The notes: a model not told the origin generated them from the letters alone. A stretch of 53,706 bases of DNA from Dehalococcoidia bacterium (GCA_030602785.1 JAUVZB010000008.1:1-53706), one strand, 5' to 3'; shown: positions 8,237 through 16,898, counted from the stretch's first letter. Made by a program: numbers and translations.

Positions 8237-8270
8237 CGGGGAGGGGGGCCCGCAACAGCCCTCCTCCCCG
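8237..8270 (+). other. Strong GC hairpin between late genes
   Basis: The 13-nt arms 8237-8249 and 8258-8270 (CGGGGAGGG side and its complement, with one G-U pair) enclose an 8-nt loop. The GGGAGGA ribosome site of the next gene begins right after the hairpin. With no T-tract it may stabilise or partition the late mRNA instead of terminating it. Confidence 0.5.
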
Positions 8271-8282
8271 GGGAGGAACAAC

Positions 8283-8702
8283 ATGGAAGAGTTCCCGCGA
8301 ACCATCTACGGACACGACAGCGCCGGAGAGCCGCAGTGCCCCGCCGTGGACTCCGCCGGCATCCTGGACGTGTCCGCCACGCGCGTTTCCGGTTGGAAGA
8401 CGGCCACCATCACCGTCGCCTCGGACGACGACCTCTCGAATGAGGTCGACCTGGGCGAGCACTTCCGCTACCTCGCCGTCATCATCCCGACCATCGACGA
8501 GGCCCGCGTCGGTGTGCAGGTCGCCACGGCCTCCGGAGGCAGCTTCGTCACGCTCGGCTGCGGCAGCGCCGCGAAGACCGACCCGACGACCGGCGCGTAC
8601 GCCACCGTCTTCGACATCGGCGGTTGGCGCTACGTGAAGGTCAGCACCAGCGCCGCGCAGTCCGCGGATCGCAGCATCAGCATCCAGGGAGTCAGGGGGT
8701 GA
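8283..8702 (+). CDS. Hypothetical phage structural protein
   Basis: This 139-residue beta-rich protein has no recognised family. The middle carries FRYLAVIIPTIDEARVGVQVA and YATVFDIGGWRYVKV, a pattern of strands common in small head or tail accessory proteins of uncultured phages. ATG 8283 has a GGGAGG site 7 bases upstream, and the gene ends 4 bp before the next start, so it is translated in one late operon. No signal peptide or membrane span is present. Confidence 0.6.
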   Translation: MEEFPRTIYGHDSAGEPQCPAVDSAGILDVSATRVSGWKTATITVASDDDLSNEVDLGEHFRYLAVIIPTIDEARVGVQVATASGGSFVTLGCGSAAKTDPTTGAYATVFDIGGWRYVKVSTSAAQSADRSISIQGVRG

Positions 8703-8706
8703 TGAC

Positions 8707-9282
8707 ATGGGCATAGAGATTCACGACGGCATCGAACTCTGGAAGCCCCGCATCTTCGACCCGCGGCAGGTCATGGTTCCCGGCAGCTTCTACGGTTTGT
8801 GCCAGGGCACCAACACGGCCGCCCTCACGGCGGACCAGCTCTACGGGCAGTACTTCCCGCTCCCGCGCGGCGCGACGTTCGACCGCATCGGCATCGATGT
8901 CCACACCGGAGCCGCCGGCAAGCACGTGCGACTTGGCATCTACAGGGACGACGACCTGGACGGCTACCCCGAAAGCCTGGTCCTCGACGCCGGTCTTGTG
9001 GACGTTGCCACGAGCGGCGAGAAACACATCATCATCAACCAGCACCTGGAGGCAGGCCTCTACTTCCTTGCCTTCATCTCGGATGGCGCACCGACGCTGT
9101 GGCTTACTTCCACTCCAGCCTATCCCAGCCCGCTTGGCCTGGGAGGGACCATCGCCTACCCGGTGTTTGTCTACGCGAAGACCGCCGTAGGCTATGGCGT
9201 GCTCCCTGACCCGTTCACAGCGGGAGGCTCCGGCCAGAACGACGCGTGGAGTATCGCACTGCGCCTGTTCTCACTCGACTAG
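8707..9282 (+). CDS. Hypothetical phage structural protein, beta-sandwich type
   Basis: This is a 191-residue protein with no recognised family. Residues about 40-190 read like a jelly-roll or carbohydrate-binding-type sandwich: FPLPRGATFDRIGIDVHT, HVRLGIYRDDDLDGYPESL, and LEAGLYFLAFISDG (a pattern seen in phage fibre or adhesion domains). It could be a capsid fibre or tail fibre. The start ATG 8707 lies just after the previous stop, without a strong ribosome site, which suggests coupled translation. A gap of about 700 bp follows. Confidence 0.55.
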   Translation: MGIEIHDGIELWKPRIFDPRQVMVPGSFYGLCQGTNTAALTADQLYGQYFPLPRGATFDRIGIDVHTGAAGKHVRLGIYRDDDLDGYPESLVLDAGLVDVATSGEKHIIINQHLEAGLYFLAFISDGAPTLWLTSTPAYPSPLGLGGTIAYPVFVYAKTAVGYGVLPDPFTAGGSGQNDAWSIALRLFSLD

Positions 9283-9983
9283 GAGATTGTGCAGAAGATG
9301 AGGCGGCTTGTCGTGACCGGCCCCCGGGGGCAAAGAAAGCGGGGAAGGGGTGGCAGCTTCCCTTCCCCGAAGGAGAGGAGGACCCTGTGGGAAGCTATTC
9401 GAACTACGTCTTCCTACCCCTCTTCCGTACCACCACAGGTTCCTTCAGCGCATGGTAATCGCATACGAATATCGTGTCAAGCTGCATCGACAGTGCGGTA
9501 CTCGTACCGCGGGCAGAAAAGGGAGAAATCTGCCGGAAACTGGAGGAATCTGCCGGGAAAGCGAGGCCCCCACTCTTTCCTCAGGCTGCTGCCGAAGGAG
9601 GACGCAGCATGGAATCCAATCGAAGCGGGAGCCCGCTCTGCTCTTCTGCCCTGTGGATTCCCATTCCAGGCGGGAGGGAGACGCAGTACGCGTGTCGGAT
9701 TTCTCGTGGGAAAGGTCGCCGACCGCCGGGGGCCGATAGGCGGGCCCCATGCCCTGAGGGATGTTCATCCTGGCGGAAGATGTCACGCAAGCGGCGTGTC
9801 CTGCACCCGCCGTATGACACGAGGTGGTGAGAGAGGAGGCTCCCCTCTCCTCTCTCACCGGAAGGGGGATAGGAGGGAAATACCGCTGCAGTGCTGCGGA
9901 TACACGCACCGGGCGGATAAGCGAATGAGAATGCCAGAGAAAGGAAGCATCTGTCAAATCGGATGACACTGTGGAGGCAGAAA
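9283..9983 (+). other. 701-bp stretch without a confident gene, two hairpins
   Basis: Open frames here are Arg/Ser/Gly-rich, mixed in codon use and not convincing. Two hairpins stand out: GGGGAAGGG...CCCTTCCCC (arms 9341-9349 and 9360-9368) and GTGAGAGAGGAG...CTCCTCTCTCAC (arms 9827-9838 and 9847-9858). A very strong ribosome site (AGGAGAGGAGG) precedes GTG 9387, which opens only a 23-residue peptide (VGSYSNYVFL... to a stop at 9458); it may be the remnant of a longer gene. Another good site (AAGGAGG) precedes ATG 9609, a 73-codon Arg-rich frame ending at 9830 that I do not trust. The gap may hold a decayed late gene. Confidence 0.5.
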
Positions 9984-10598
9984 ATGGCAACAACAATGTC
10001 GATTTTGAGGTCGCGCCTGCGCATTGACCTCAGCGAGGCGACCGCCGACCGCTGGAGCGATGATGACCTTGACCGTCACATCCAGCACGCCATCCGCGAT
10101 ATCAACCGCGTTGTGCCCCGGGAGATGAAAGCGACTGGCCTCACAATCGCCGACCCCGCCTCACGGGAGCTGGATATCTCCTCCCTCACCGGCCTGGTTG
10201 AGGTCATCGCCATCGAGTACCCGGTCGGCTCCTATCCGAGGCGTCTGCGCCATTTTGAGACCTGGGGCTCGACGCTGTCACTGCTGGCCGACACCATGCC
10301 GTCAGCGGGCGCCGGCGTCTGTGTCTACTACACGATACAGCACACCGTCGACGCGGCAGGCTCGACCCTCCCTGCGTACCTGGAGGACATCGTTCTGGTC
10401 GGTGCGGCCGGCTACGCCCTGCTGGACTACGCTGCCTGCACCGTGAACCGCGTCAATGTCGGTGACCGCGCCCCCGACCAGCTCCGCGCTCACGCCAACG
10501 ACCTTCTCATGCAGTTCCGGCAGGACCTCACCGCCCTCAAACGCGAGCGCTACCGCGTCGTCAAGACCGGGGAGCTCTGGACGGAGGACACACGATGA
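9984..10598 (+). CDS. Phage head-tail connector-like protein
   Basis: This 204-residue protein is mainly helical. It begins MATTMSILRSRLRIDLSEAT, followed by WSDDDLDRHIQHAIRDINRVVP, the pattern seen in phage adaptor/connector proteins that close the portal after packaging. The C-terminal helix (LRAHANDLLMQFRQDLTALKRE) fits the same group. ATG 9984 follows GGAGG by seven bases, so I preferred it to an upstream ATG at 9963. Its stop overlaps the next start (ATGA, 10595-10598). The connector role is inferred from fold-like features and gene order. Confidence 0.65.
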   Translation: MATTMSILRSRLRIDLSEATADRWSDDDLDRHIQHAIRDINRVVPREMKATGLTIADPASRELDISSLTGLVEVIAIEYPVGSYPRRLRHFETWGSTLSLLADTMPSAGAGVCVYYTIQHTVDAAGSTLPAYLEDIVLVGAAGYALLDYAACTVNRVNVGDRAPDQLRAHANDLLMQFRQDLTALKRERYRVVKTGELWTEDTR

Positions 10599-10828
10599 GA
10601 AAGCCCACCACCATCGTTCACATCGGACTCGGAGTCGTCACGGCCCTGGTTGCGCTCAGCAGCCCGGGTTTGGCGGCCCTGCTCTTCGGCAGCTTCGCTC
10701 TCTACGAGTACTGGTCGGAGAAGAGAGGCTGCCCGGGAGGCTACGCGGACTTCTGGGAAGGATTGCTCGGCCTTGGCCTGACAGCCACGCTCATCGTTCT
10801 CGTGCAGTTCGTTCGCGCCATTCTGTGA
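10595..10828 (+). CDS. Small two-span membrane protein (holin-like candidate)
   Basis: This 77-residue protein has two hydrophobic segments, at about residues 7-34 (IVHIGLGVVTALVALSS... to FGSFALYEYW) and 56-75 (GLLGLGLTATLIVLVQFV), joined by a short charged loop with two cysteine/glycine-rich turns. It overlaps the connector-like gene by 4 bp (ATGA) and lies 12 bp before the tail-protein gene. Size and topology fit a class II holin, but there is no family signature and a second holin-like gene exists at 12938. Confidence 0.6.
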   Translation: MRKPTTIVHIGLGVVTALVALSSPGLAALLFGSFALYEYWSEKRGCPGGYADFWEGLLGLGLTATLIVLVQFVRAIL

Positions 10829-10840
10829 CAGGAGGTAATC

Positions 10841-12934
10841 ATGGCCTGCAGCGCAACGCTCAAGGCAGCTCTCAAGCAGACGACTCTCGATCCCCTGGTC
10901 CGCGTCGTCCTCACCAGTGGGGCCAGCAGCTATACCTACGCCCTCACCAGGCTCCTCGCGGCCGATGAGGTCCAGGAGCCCTACTCCCATACCGCGGAGC
11001 TTGTCCTCGACAACTCCGACGGAGAGTTCACTGCCAGGGACCTCCGTGGCTACCAGGCCGTCATCGGCTGGGGCGCGGTCAGCTCCGCCGGCGCGGAGTA
11101 CTGCGACGGGCCCCCGCTCCGGGTCATCCGGCAGGAACTGGTCAGCGAGGAAGGCAAGCTTACCTGTCGACTGCTGTGCATCGGCATCCCGGAGCAGCTC
11201 GCCGAGGACCGCGCCTCGGATGCATACGTGTCGGAGAGCACCGACACCACGACGGTGCAGGGCGTGGTGAACGCCATTCTCGCAGCCACCATGTCCTGCT
11301 ACACCCATTGCGACGCGGTCCCGTACCAGTGGGACAGCACGGACTCAATGGCCACAAGCTACAAGCCGAGGGACGGCTTCCGTGTCTACACCAACGGGTC
11401 ACGCCTTGCGGGCATCCGTCGGCTGCTGGACTTCACCACCTGCGTCATGCGCGTGGAGGACGATGGCAAGGTCCACCTGTTCACGCCCACTACCACCGGC
11501 ACGACCTATGACCAGGAGTTCAGCCTGGCAGCCGGCTCGCACGCCTTCTTCCAGAAGGCCGGGAGGCAGACGCTGGTCATCCCCAACAGGGTCATCGCCC
11601 ACAACCCCGAGGACTGGCCCACGTCCTGTTCCGGCAGCGCCACGGACGCAGCCAGCTACGCGCTGCTGCCCAAGACGCAGTACCAGGTCGTCGCCGCAGC
11701 GTCCAACGCGGAGGCGGCCGCCGTTGCCGCCTGCATCCTGGCCAAGTATCAGCTTCACACCCCAGTAGCGCGGCTCACTGTGCCCCTTACCCCCGCGGTT
11801 AGGCCCTTGGACTATGTGAAGGTCACCGACGCCCGCCTGAGTGATTCTGTGACCGGCAACGTCGGCCTGGTGCGGCACCGCTACGCCGCCGGAGGCTACC
11901 GCAAGCCCTTCACCTGGCAGACCGACATCGAGCTGGGCGGCTGGTCCAGCGTCCGTGCCCTTGCCAACAAGCTGGAGGTCTACCCCACCCCACAGGGATA
12001 CGACCGCCTCAATCGGCTCGTTGTGAAGGACCTCGAAGCCGAGAATATCCGCGCCGACAACATCGTCCTGGAGTGGCTCACGACGGCCGGTGACATCGAC
12101 CTGTCGAAGATAGGAGACGACCTCGACAGCCTGGGCGACGGCACGACGTACGCGAAGCTGAAGAAGACCAGCATCTCCGCCGGCAACATCCTGCTGTCGA
12201 GCGCCGTGGAGGTCAAGACGGGCACGAACAGCAAGTGGTACGACATCGGCTACGTCGAGATTGACTCCGACTACGGCATCACCATCTCCGGGCAGGACCT
12301 CATTTTCGAGCTTGGCACCGAGCAGCACTACATCTACCCGTCCTCGGGTGAACTGGACATAATGTCGGAGTCGGGCTGCGACATCCGCTTCCTGAACGGC
12401 CCGGTCAAGCTGTCTTGCGACCTGGACCCGAAGACGGACAGCTCCTATGACCTCGGCTCGAGCAGCTACCGCTACGACGACGTCTGGTGTGACGACCTTC
12501 ATGTCACCACCCCGCCCTGGGATTCAGCGGACGACCTCGCCCTGGTCCGCGCCATGCGCGCAGACCCGCAGGACGGCCGCAAGTACGACCGCTCGACTAT
12601 CCCGCCGATGCTCCGGGCATCGCACCGCAAGGCCGAGAAGGTCGAGAAGCGCCGCCGGCGCATCGACCGCGACCACGACGAGATTCGCGCCATCCTCGAC
12701 CGCGAGATCTCCCGCGAGACTCGCCCTGAGAAGAAGGCGATGCTTCTGGCCCGCCGCTCCCGCGTCGGCTCCGACCGCGAGGCCCGCATCGCCCGCTATG
12801 CCGCGTCCCTTGATGACGACTCAACCCTCAGCGTCGGCAACGCCATTGGCCTGCTCATCGGCTCCGTCCGCCAGCTTGCCGACCAGGTGGACGCTCTCAC
12901 CGCCCGGCTCGACAACATGAAAGGAGGAGAATGA
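10841..12934 (+). CDS. Large phage tail / receptor-binding protein
   Basis: This 697-residue protein is translated from ATG 10841 behind ACAGGAGGTAA. The N-terminal half (to about residue 370) has beta-rich segments such as HTAELVLDNSDGEF and PLDYVKVTDARL, as in baseplate-hub or tail-tip proteins. A central collagen-like linker is absent; instead there is a NIRADNIVLEWLTTAG stretch, and residues about 510-560 (DPKTDSSYDLGSSSYRYDDVW) match the segment seen just before tail-fibre tips. The last 170 residues are basic and helical, with a possible coiled coil ending DQVDALTARLDNMKGGE. It probably contacts the host surface. No separate tape-measure or sheath genes occur nearby. Confidence 0.65.
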   Translation: MACSATLKAALKQTTLDPLVRVVLTSGASSYTYALTRLLAADEVQEPYSHTAELVLDNSDGEFTARDLRGYQAVIGWGAVSSAGAEYCDGPPLRVIRQELVSEEGKLTCRLLCIGIPEQLAEDRASDAYVSESTDTTTVQGVVNAILAATMSCYTHCDAVPYQWDSTDSMATSYKPRDGFRVYTNGSRLAGIRRLLDFTTCVMRVEDDGKVHLFTPTTTGTTYDQEFSLAAGSHAFFQKAGRQTLVIPNRVIAHNPEDWPTSCSGSATDAASYALLPKTQYQVVAAASNAEAAAVAACILAKYQLHTPVARLTVPLTPAVRPLDYVKVTDARLSDSVTGNVGLVRHRYAAGGYRKPFTWQTDIELGGWSSVRALANKLEVYPTPQGYDRLNRLVVKDLEAENIRADNIVLEWLTTAGDIDLSKIGDDLDSLGDGTTYAKLKKTSISAGNILLSSAVEVKTGTNSKWYDIGYVEIDSDYGITISGQDLIFELGTEQHYIYPSSGELDIMSESGCDIRFLNGPVKLSCDLDPKTDSSYDLGSSSYRYDDVWCDDLHVTTPPWDSADDLALVRAMRADPQDGRKYDRSTIPPMLRASHRKAEKVEKRRRRIDRDHDEIRAILDREISRETRPEKKAMLLARRSRVGSDREARIARYAASLDDDSTLSVGNAIGLLIGSVRQLADQVDALTARLDNMKGGE

Positions 12935-13131
12935 ACGATGACAGCTACCCGCGTAGACCCTGCGGAAACTGCGGATGCTCCCGATACTGGAGGCGAGCCG
13001 ATGGACAATGGCTCTGCGCCACCTGTCACCCCTCCCCCTACCCCGCTCCGGGTGCCGCCGGTCACCAGCCCGTATCGTGGCCTGCTCACCCTCAGCCTCG
13101 GGCTCACGCTCTGCATCGTCGCCGTCGCTGA
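12931..13131 (+). CDS. Small zinc-ribbon-like protein
   Basis: The first 35 residues contain CGNCGCSRYW...WLCATCHP, two CxxC pairs spaced about 15 residues apart around an aromatic/Gly turn, a typical zinc-ribbon pattern. ATG 12931 overlaps the previous stop (ATGA) and follows AAAGGAGGAG closely, so coupled translation is likely. After residue 35 the frame becomes Pro/His/Arg-rich, and it overlaps the holin-like frame starting at 12938 in another frame. Only the N-terminal part may be functional, or both products may be made. Confidence 0.45.
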   Translation: MNDDSYPRRPCGNCGCSRYWRRADGQWLCATCHPSPYPAPGAAGHQPVSWPAHPQPRAHALHRRRR

Positions 13132-13243
13132 GGCCGCCGGCGCGGCCGAGGCCCCCACCTGGTTCCTCGCCTTCGCCATCCCAGTCCTCACCGAGTACCT
13201 CGCGGAGTGGCTCGCCTACTGGCGGAAGCGCGGCGTTCTGTAG
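12938..13243 (+). CDS. Holin-like membrane protein
   Basis: The C-terminal 65 residues carry two hydrophobic spans (about 48-66, LLTLSLGLTLCIVAVAEAA, and about 73-90, WFLAFAIPVLTEYLAEWL), ending in a basic tail YWRKRGVL. That is typical of class II phage holins, which make membrane holes for lysis. Starts at ATG 12938 or ATG 13001 are possible. The first 45 residues are a Pro/Thr/Glu-rich stretch that is read from the same DNA as the zinc-ribbon frame, so ATG 13001 (MDNGSAPP) may be the better start. No endolysin gene follows, so the lysis cassette looks incomplete. Confidence 0.6.
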   Translation: MTATRVDPAETADAPDTGGEPMDNGSAPPVTPPPTPLRVPPVTSPYRGLLTLSLGLTLCIVAVAEAAGAAEAPTWFLAFAIPVLTEYLAEWLAYWRKRGVL

Positions 13244-13383
13244 AAACCGTGCAGTCGCCTGTCATGCCCCCATAGGGCCGCGCCCGCGTTCATGCCTGAG
13301 AAGCGCCTGGAGGGCATCCCTACATAGTTGTTGCAGGCCTTCTGCTGTCTCTCCCCTGTTCTTGTGTACAGATGCAGTTGAGA

Positions 13384-15999
13384 CTAGCTCTCCTTGAAGA
13401 CGAACACCAGCGCTGCGACAAGCGCTAGGGCCATCACGGCTATCGCGATGATTCCCGCCGTGCCAAGGGCGTTGTCCTGCTGCGAGGGCACCGAGCCCTG
13501 GACCACACGAGGTGCGAGCACCGTGAATTGTCCCTGCATGCCGTCGACGCTGACCACATACGTGCCGGGAACCGCCCTCACAACGTTAAAGACGACCCGC
13601 TGGCAGGAGCCTGCCGACACGCCGACGGTCTGACTCTGCTCGGCATAGCCATTGATGTAGAGGACTACGCTGTGGGTGCCGGTCTGTCCGCCATGGTTGG
13701 CGATGTTGCTAGAAATCTCAACTTGCTGGTTGGGCAGGACCTGCTGCGGTGATACGAGCAGGTAAGAGGCAGCGAAGTCTGCCGGCTCGGGTGGTGGCCC
13801 GTAGGCTTCCTGTACCCTTATGCTTCCCTGCACGCTGTCGATCTCGTCTTCATCATTCAGAGTGGGAATGCCAGTAGCAAAGGGGAGGCCTATCAGGTCT
13901 GATAGGCTGGGGCTGGTAGAGTCAGTGATGGTAACCAGAACGCATCCGCCATCGTAAACCTGGTCGCTACAAGCCTTCCAGTTTTCGCTTGTCTCGTCCC
14001 AGTAGTAGATGATTGTGTCCTCATCTACCGGGCAGAAATTAACTGTGAGACTGTTGACACCGCTAGCACTGTCCAGATGGACATCGTAGTAATCTCCTGT
14101 GGCTTCGAAGGTAGGAGTGCCACCGGGGTTTTCCTCATATTTAGCGGTAGTGACGATGTGTTCTCCACTAGCTTCGACCTCCACCGCTCCGACGCCGTCA
14201 ACGGTAGCACCGGCATCAACCAAGCCATTACCGACGATGATTTCGGTTTTTGTTTGCTCGGAGTTAGCCTCTCCCTCTGGAACGAAGAATACTGCGGCGG
14301 CATCTTTCACACTGCCAGCCGTTGCAGTTATCGTAGCAACGATAGTCTCGGTGCTCGCCACCGAGCTTAAGGTTGCTGTAGCCACGCCGTCTGATGTTTG
14401 TTTGATAACTGTGCTTGAGGCAAAGCTACCCTCGTCGGTTTCAAATAGCACATCGGTGCCATCGGCTACAGGGTTGCCCGCTTCATCAGTAACACTGGCT
14501 GTAATGACCGAGGTCGATGAGCCATCGGCAGGGATATTGAGAGGATCGACGGTTAATTCTATTGCAGCCGGTGGGCCTGCTGGTGGAACTATTTGCCAGG
14601 GGCAGTAATCCACATTGTCACTGACCCTGTCGCCACTCCCATCAGCGTTTAGGTCACCACAAGTCCATGTCTCTGTCACGGGGTCATATGCGCATTCAAT
14701 ACTGCCGATAGTATCCTCTGGCCCGCTGGCATCGCCCCACCAGTTGTTGGTAGCGTCGACAATTATTGATGGCTTCTCGGTATAACCGTATTCTACTCCG
14801 TAATTGGTATTGCCATTTATGTTGTTGAATTGGGCGGTCACATCCGGGTCTGGACCGTTAGGGGTTCCATCAGAAAGCCGGCGCACATCAACCAAAATGC
14901 CGTCATTGCCGTTGGCAACAATATCATTGCCAGTAATGTTTACAGTTCCGCTAGCCACAAAAATCCCATGACCTGCATTTTCACTTATTGTATTGTTTGT
15001 GACTGTCTGATTCCCGGGGCAAAACCAAAATCCTGATACTCCGTTTCCACCATTGCCAGTAATAGTGTTATCTTCTATGGTTCTTACCTGTCCCGAGCCC
15101 GACTGCCCAGCACCTAGACATATACCGTCTCCACTATTATTTTCTATGGTGTTCCCAGTGAAGGTACCCCCTTCAGTAATGTATGTCTGTATGCCAGCGG
15201 CAGTATTACCGCTTATTTCGTTATCCAGGATTTGAGGTTCGATATCGACGCCATATAGGTATACACCAATGGGATCATTATTGGTGATTGTATTGTGTTG
15301 TATCACCGGGTCGGTATGTAAACCGGGGTTGCTAGATAGCAAAATCCCACTACTGGCTGGCTCAGTGCCAGCATTGCCAGTTATTACATTGTTCTCAATT
15401 ATGGTAGTGGATGTAGCGTGGTTAATATACATTCCAGGTCCCGCAGAATTGTTCGCTATAACATTCCTGTTGATGTCTGAGCTGGTGATATAGTACAGGC
15501 CTACCCCACGCCTATTCTGCTTTATGATGCAATCTGAAACCACCACATCGTTGATTTCCTGCACCTGGCCACTATCGCCGATCTTTATCCCATAATTGGC
15601 AGCGTTTTTAACCGCAAAGCCGTTAACTGTCACTCCACTTGTCGTTATTTCAACAGCATTGCCAGTTGCTCCTGTAGCATCTATCACTGATTCCGCTGAT
15701 TCATCTGTTCGTGCCCCTGCTGCCGTGGGGTCAACGCCGAACTGAGCACCATTTAAGGTTAGAGATTTACCAATCGTTATCGGGAAGGTTTCACCATTGG
15801 TAGTAGCGCTGTAAGTCCCCGCCGCCACATTGATGATGTCACCAGGGTTAGCGGCATCAATGGCAGCTTGAATAGTTGCGTAGCCACCAGGGACATTGAT
15901 TGTTACCGCCTCCACCGTCTTCGCCAAGGGCACTGCCACTATTCCCAGGGACAACACCAAGGCAAACAAAGTGCCGAACACCCTCTTCTTCATTTTCAA
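13384..15999 (-). CDS. Secreted right-handed beta-helix protein with CARDB module and membrane anchor
   Basis: An N-terminal signal peptide (KKRVFGTLFALVLSLGIVAVPL) precedes a right-handed parallel beta-helix of about 400 residues with NosD/pectate-lyase-like coils (repeated NNxITGN units). A bacterial Ig-like (Big_1) domain follows with TLTVDPLNIPADGSS-type strands. Near the C-terminus lie a CARDB-like domain (VVLYINGYAEQSQTVGVSAGSC) and a hydrophobic anchor, GTAGIIAIAVMALALVAALVFV. TTG 15999 has AAGGAG eight bases upstream; ATG 15993 is the alternative. The beta-helix DNA is noticeably more AT-rich than its neighbours, which suggests transfer. The protein probably sits on the cell surface and binds or degrades a polysaccharide, but no catalytic residues can be assigned. 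The last 130 residues match the end of the divergent neighbour. Confidence 0.75.
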   Translation of the reverse strand: MKMKKRVFGTLFALVLSLGIVAVPLAKTVEAVTINVPGGYATIQAAIDAANPGDIINVAAGTYSATTNGETFPITIGKSLTLNGAQFGVDPTAAGARTDESAESVIDATGATGNAVEITTSGVTVNGFAVKNAANYGIKIGDSGQVQEINDVVVSDCIIKQNRRGVGLYYITSSDINRNVIANNSAGPGMYINHATSTTIIENNVITGNAGTEPASSGILLSSNPGLHTDPVIQHNTITNNDPIGVYLYGVDIEPQILDNEISGNTAAGIQTYITEGGTFTGNTIENNSGDGICLGAGQSGSGQVRTIEDNTITGNGGNGVSGFWFCPGNQTVTNNTISENAGHGIFVASGTVNITGNDIVANGNDGILVDVRRLSDGTPNGPDPDVTAQFNNINGNTNYGVEYGYTEKPSIIVDATNNWWGDASGPEDTIGSIECAYDPVTETWTCGDLNADGSGDRVSDNVDYCPWQIVPPAGPPAAIELTVDPLNIPADGSSTSVITASVTDEAGNPVADGTDVLFETDEGSFASSTVIKQTSDGVATATLSSVASTETIVATITATAGSVKDAAAVFFVPEGEANSEQTKTEIIVGNGLVDAGATVDGVGAVEVEASGEHIVTTAKYEENPGGTPTFEATGDYYDVHLDSASGVNSLTVNFCPVDEDTIIYYWDETSENWKACSDQVYDGGCVLVTITDSTSPSLSDLIGLPFATGIPTLNDEDEIDSVQGSIRVQEAYGPPPEPADFAASYLLVSPQQVLPNQQVEISSNIANHGGQTGTHSVVLYINGYAEQSQTVGVSAGSCQRVVFNVVRAVPGTYVVSVDGMQGQFTVLAPRVVQGSVPSQQDNALGTAGIIAIAVMALALVAALVFVFKES

Positions 16000-16870
16000 T
16001 GCTTTTGCTCCTTCATTGCTGTCAGCGGTAACGCTGGCGCTCGCCGATAATCCGACTCCCTCACCTCCTGACGTCCGTTTCTCGGCGACACCCAGGAGCG
16101 GCACCGCGCCGCTTCGCGTGCAGTTCACGGACGAGACGCCCGTGGAGGAGCTTTCGTTTCTGCCGGCGAAGGGGCTGCTACAACTATTCCCTCAGTACAC
16201 GATGTGCGAGTGGGAGTTGGATCACTGGGACTTCGGAGATGGTGGAACCAGCACGGCAGCGAATCCCAGCCACGTGTATACCCAGCCGGGGCAGTACACC
16301 GTGAGTCTCACCTATGAGTGCAGGGATGTCTACAAGGGCAGTTTCTTGCCACCGGGGGAGATTCTCAACAACGGCACTGCCGAGACAAGTGCCACCGTGA
16401 CCACCACCATGGAGCTCTACATCACCGTGCTCGATCCAAGGGAGGAGGTCAGTCCGCTTGAGCCTGCGAAGATGTCCGTCTCCTACCTCGACATCGCCCC
16501 GACGCAGGTCCATCTCAACCAGGTGGTCCGCATCTCCGCGAATGTCTGCAATCAGGGCGAGGAGGATGGGACGAAGACCGTGACCCTCATGGTTAACGGC
16601 CACGCCGAACAGAGCCAGACGGTCGGCGTGTCAGGTGGCTCCTGCAAGCTGGTCGTCTTCAGCGTGTCCAAGGCGCTTCCAGGCACGTACCAGGTCTCCG
16701 TTGACGGCATGCAGGGACAGTTCAGCGTCCTCGGCCCGCCGCGCCTCGTGCTGGCCGACACCGCGCCACCACAGCAGGACACCGGCCTCGGCACGGCAGG
16801 CATCCTTGCGATTGTCGTCGTGGGCATTGTCCTTATCATCGCGCTGGTGCTGATTCTCAAGAAGGAATAG
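15971..16870 (+). CDS. PKD- and CARDB-domain surface protein, start uncertain, probably 5'-truncated
   Basis: A PKD domain (from about 16060: VRFSATPRSGTAPLRVQFTDETP to the WDFGDGGTST...YTQPGQYTVSL motif) is followed by a CARDB-like module (VTLMVNGHAEQSQTVGVSGGSC) and a C-terminal transmembrane anchor (GTAGILAIVVVGIVLIIALVLIL). No normal signal peptide or ribosome site is visible. Possible starts (GTG 15971, TTG 16016) lie inside the antisense signal-peptide codons of the divergent gene. The true 5' end has probably been lost where the AT-rich beta-helix gene arrived. It ends with an intrinsic terminator. It could act as a surface adhesin if it is still secreted, but expression is doubtful. 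Confidence 0.6.
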   Translation: MPNTLFFIFNAFAPSLLSAVTLALADNPTPSPPDVRFSATPRSGTAPLRVQFTDETPVEELSFLPAKGLLQLFPQYTMCEWELDHWDFGDGGTSTAANPSHVYTQPGQYTVSLTYECRDVYKGSFLPPGEILNNGTAETSATVTTTMELYITVLDPREEVSPLEPAKMSVSYLDIAPTQVHLNQVVRISANVCNQGEEDGTKTVTLMVNGHAEQSQTVGVSGGSCKLVVFSVSKALPGTYQVSVDGMQGQFSVLGPPRLVLADTAPPQQDTGLGTAGILAIVVVGIVLIIALVLILKKE

Positions 16871-16898
16871 CTCTTTCCCTTGGAAGGAAACAACTCGC

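Noticed and set aside
9609-9830. 73-codon frame with a good ribosome site at ATG 9609
   Set aside because: Composition is Arg- and Cys-rich with no motif, and the other frames of the same stretch are as open; not enough to call a gene.
9289-9966. 225-codon plus-strand frame in the late-gene gap
   Set aside because: It is very rich in Arg, Ser and Gly with mixed third positions and no recognisable motif; shifted frames look equally plausible and hairpins cross it.
11399-12502. Long minus-strand frame opposite the tail protein
   Set aside because: It is the antisense of a well-supported tail-protein frame in GC-rich DNA and has no domain of its own.
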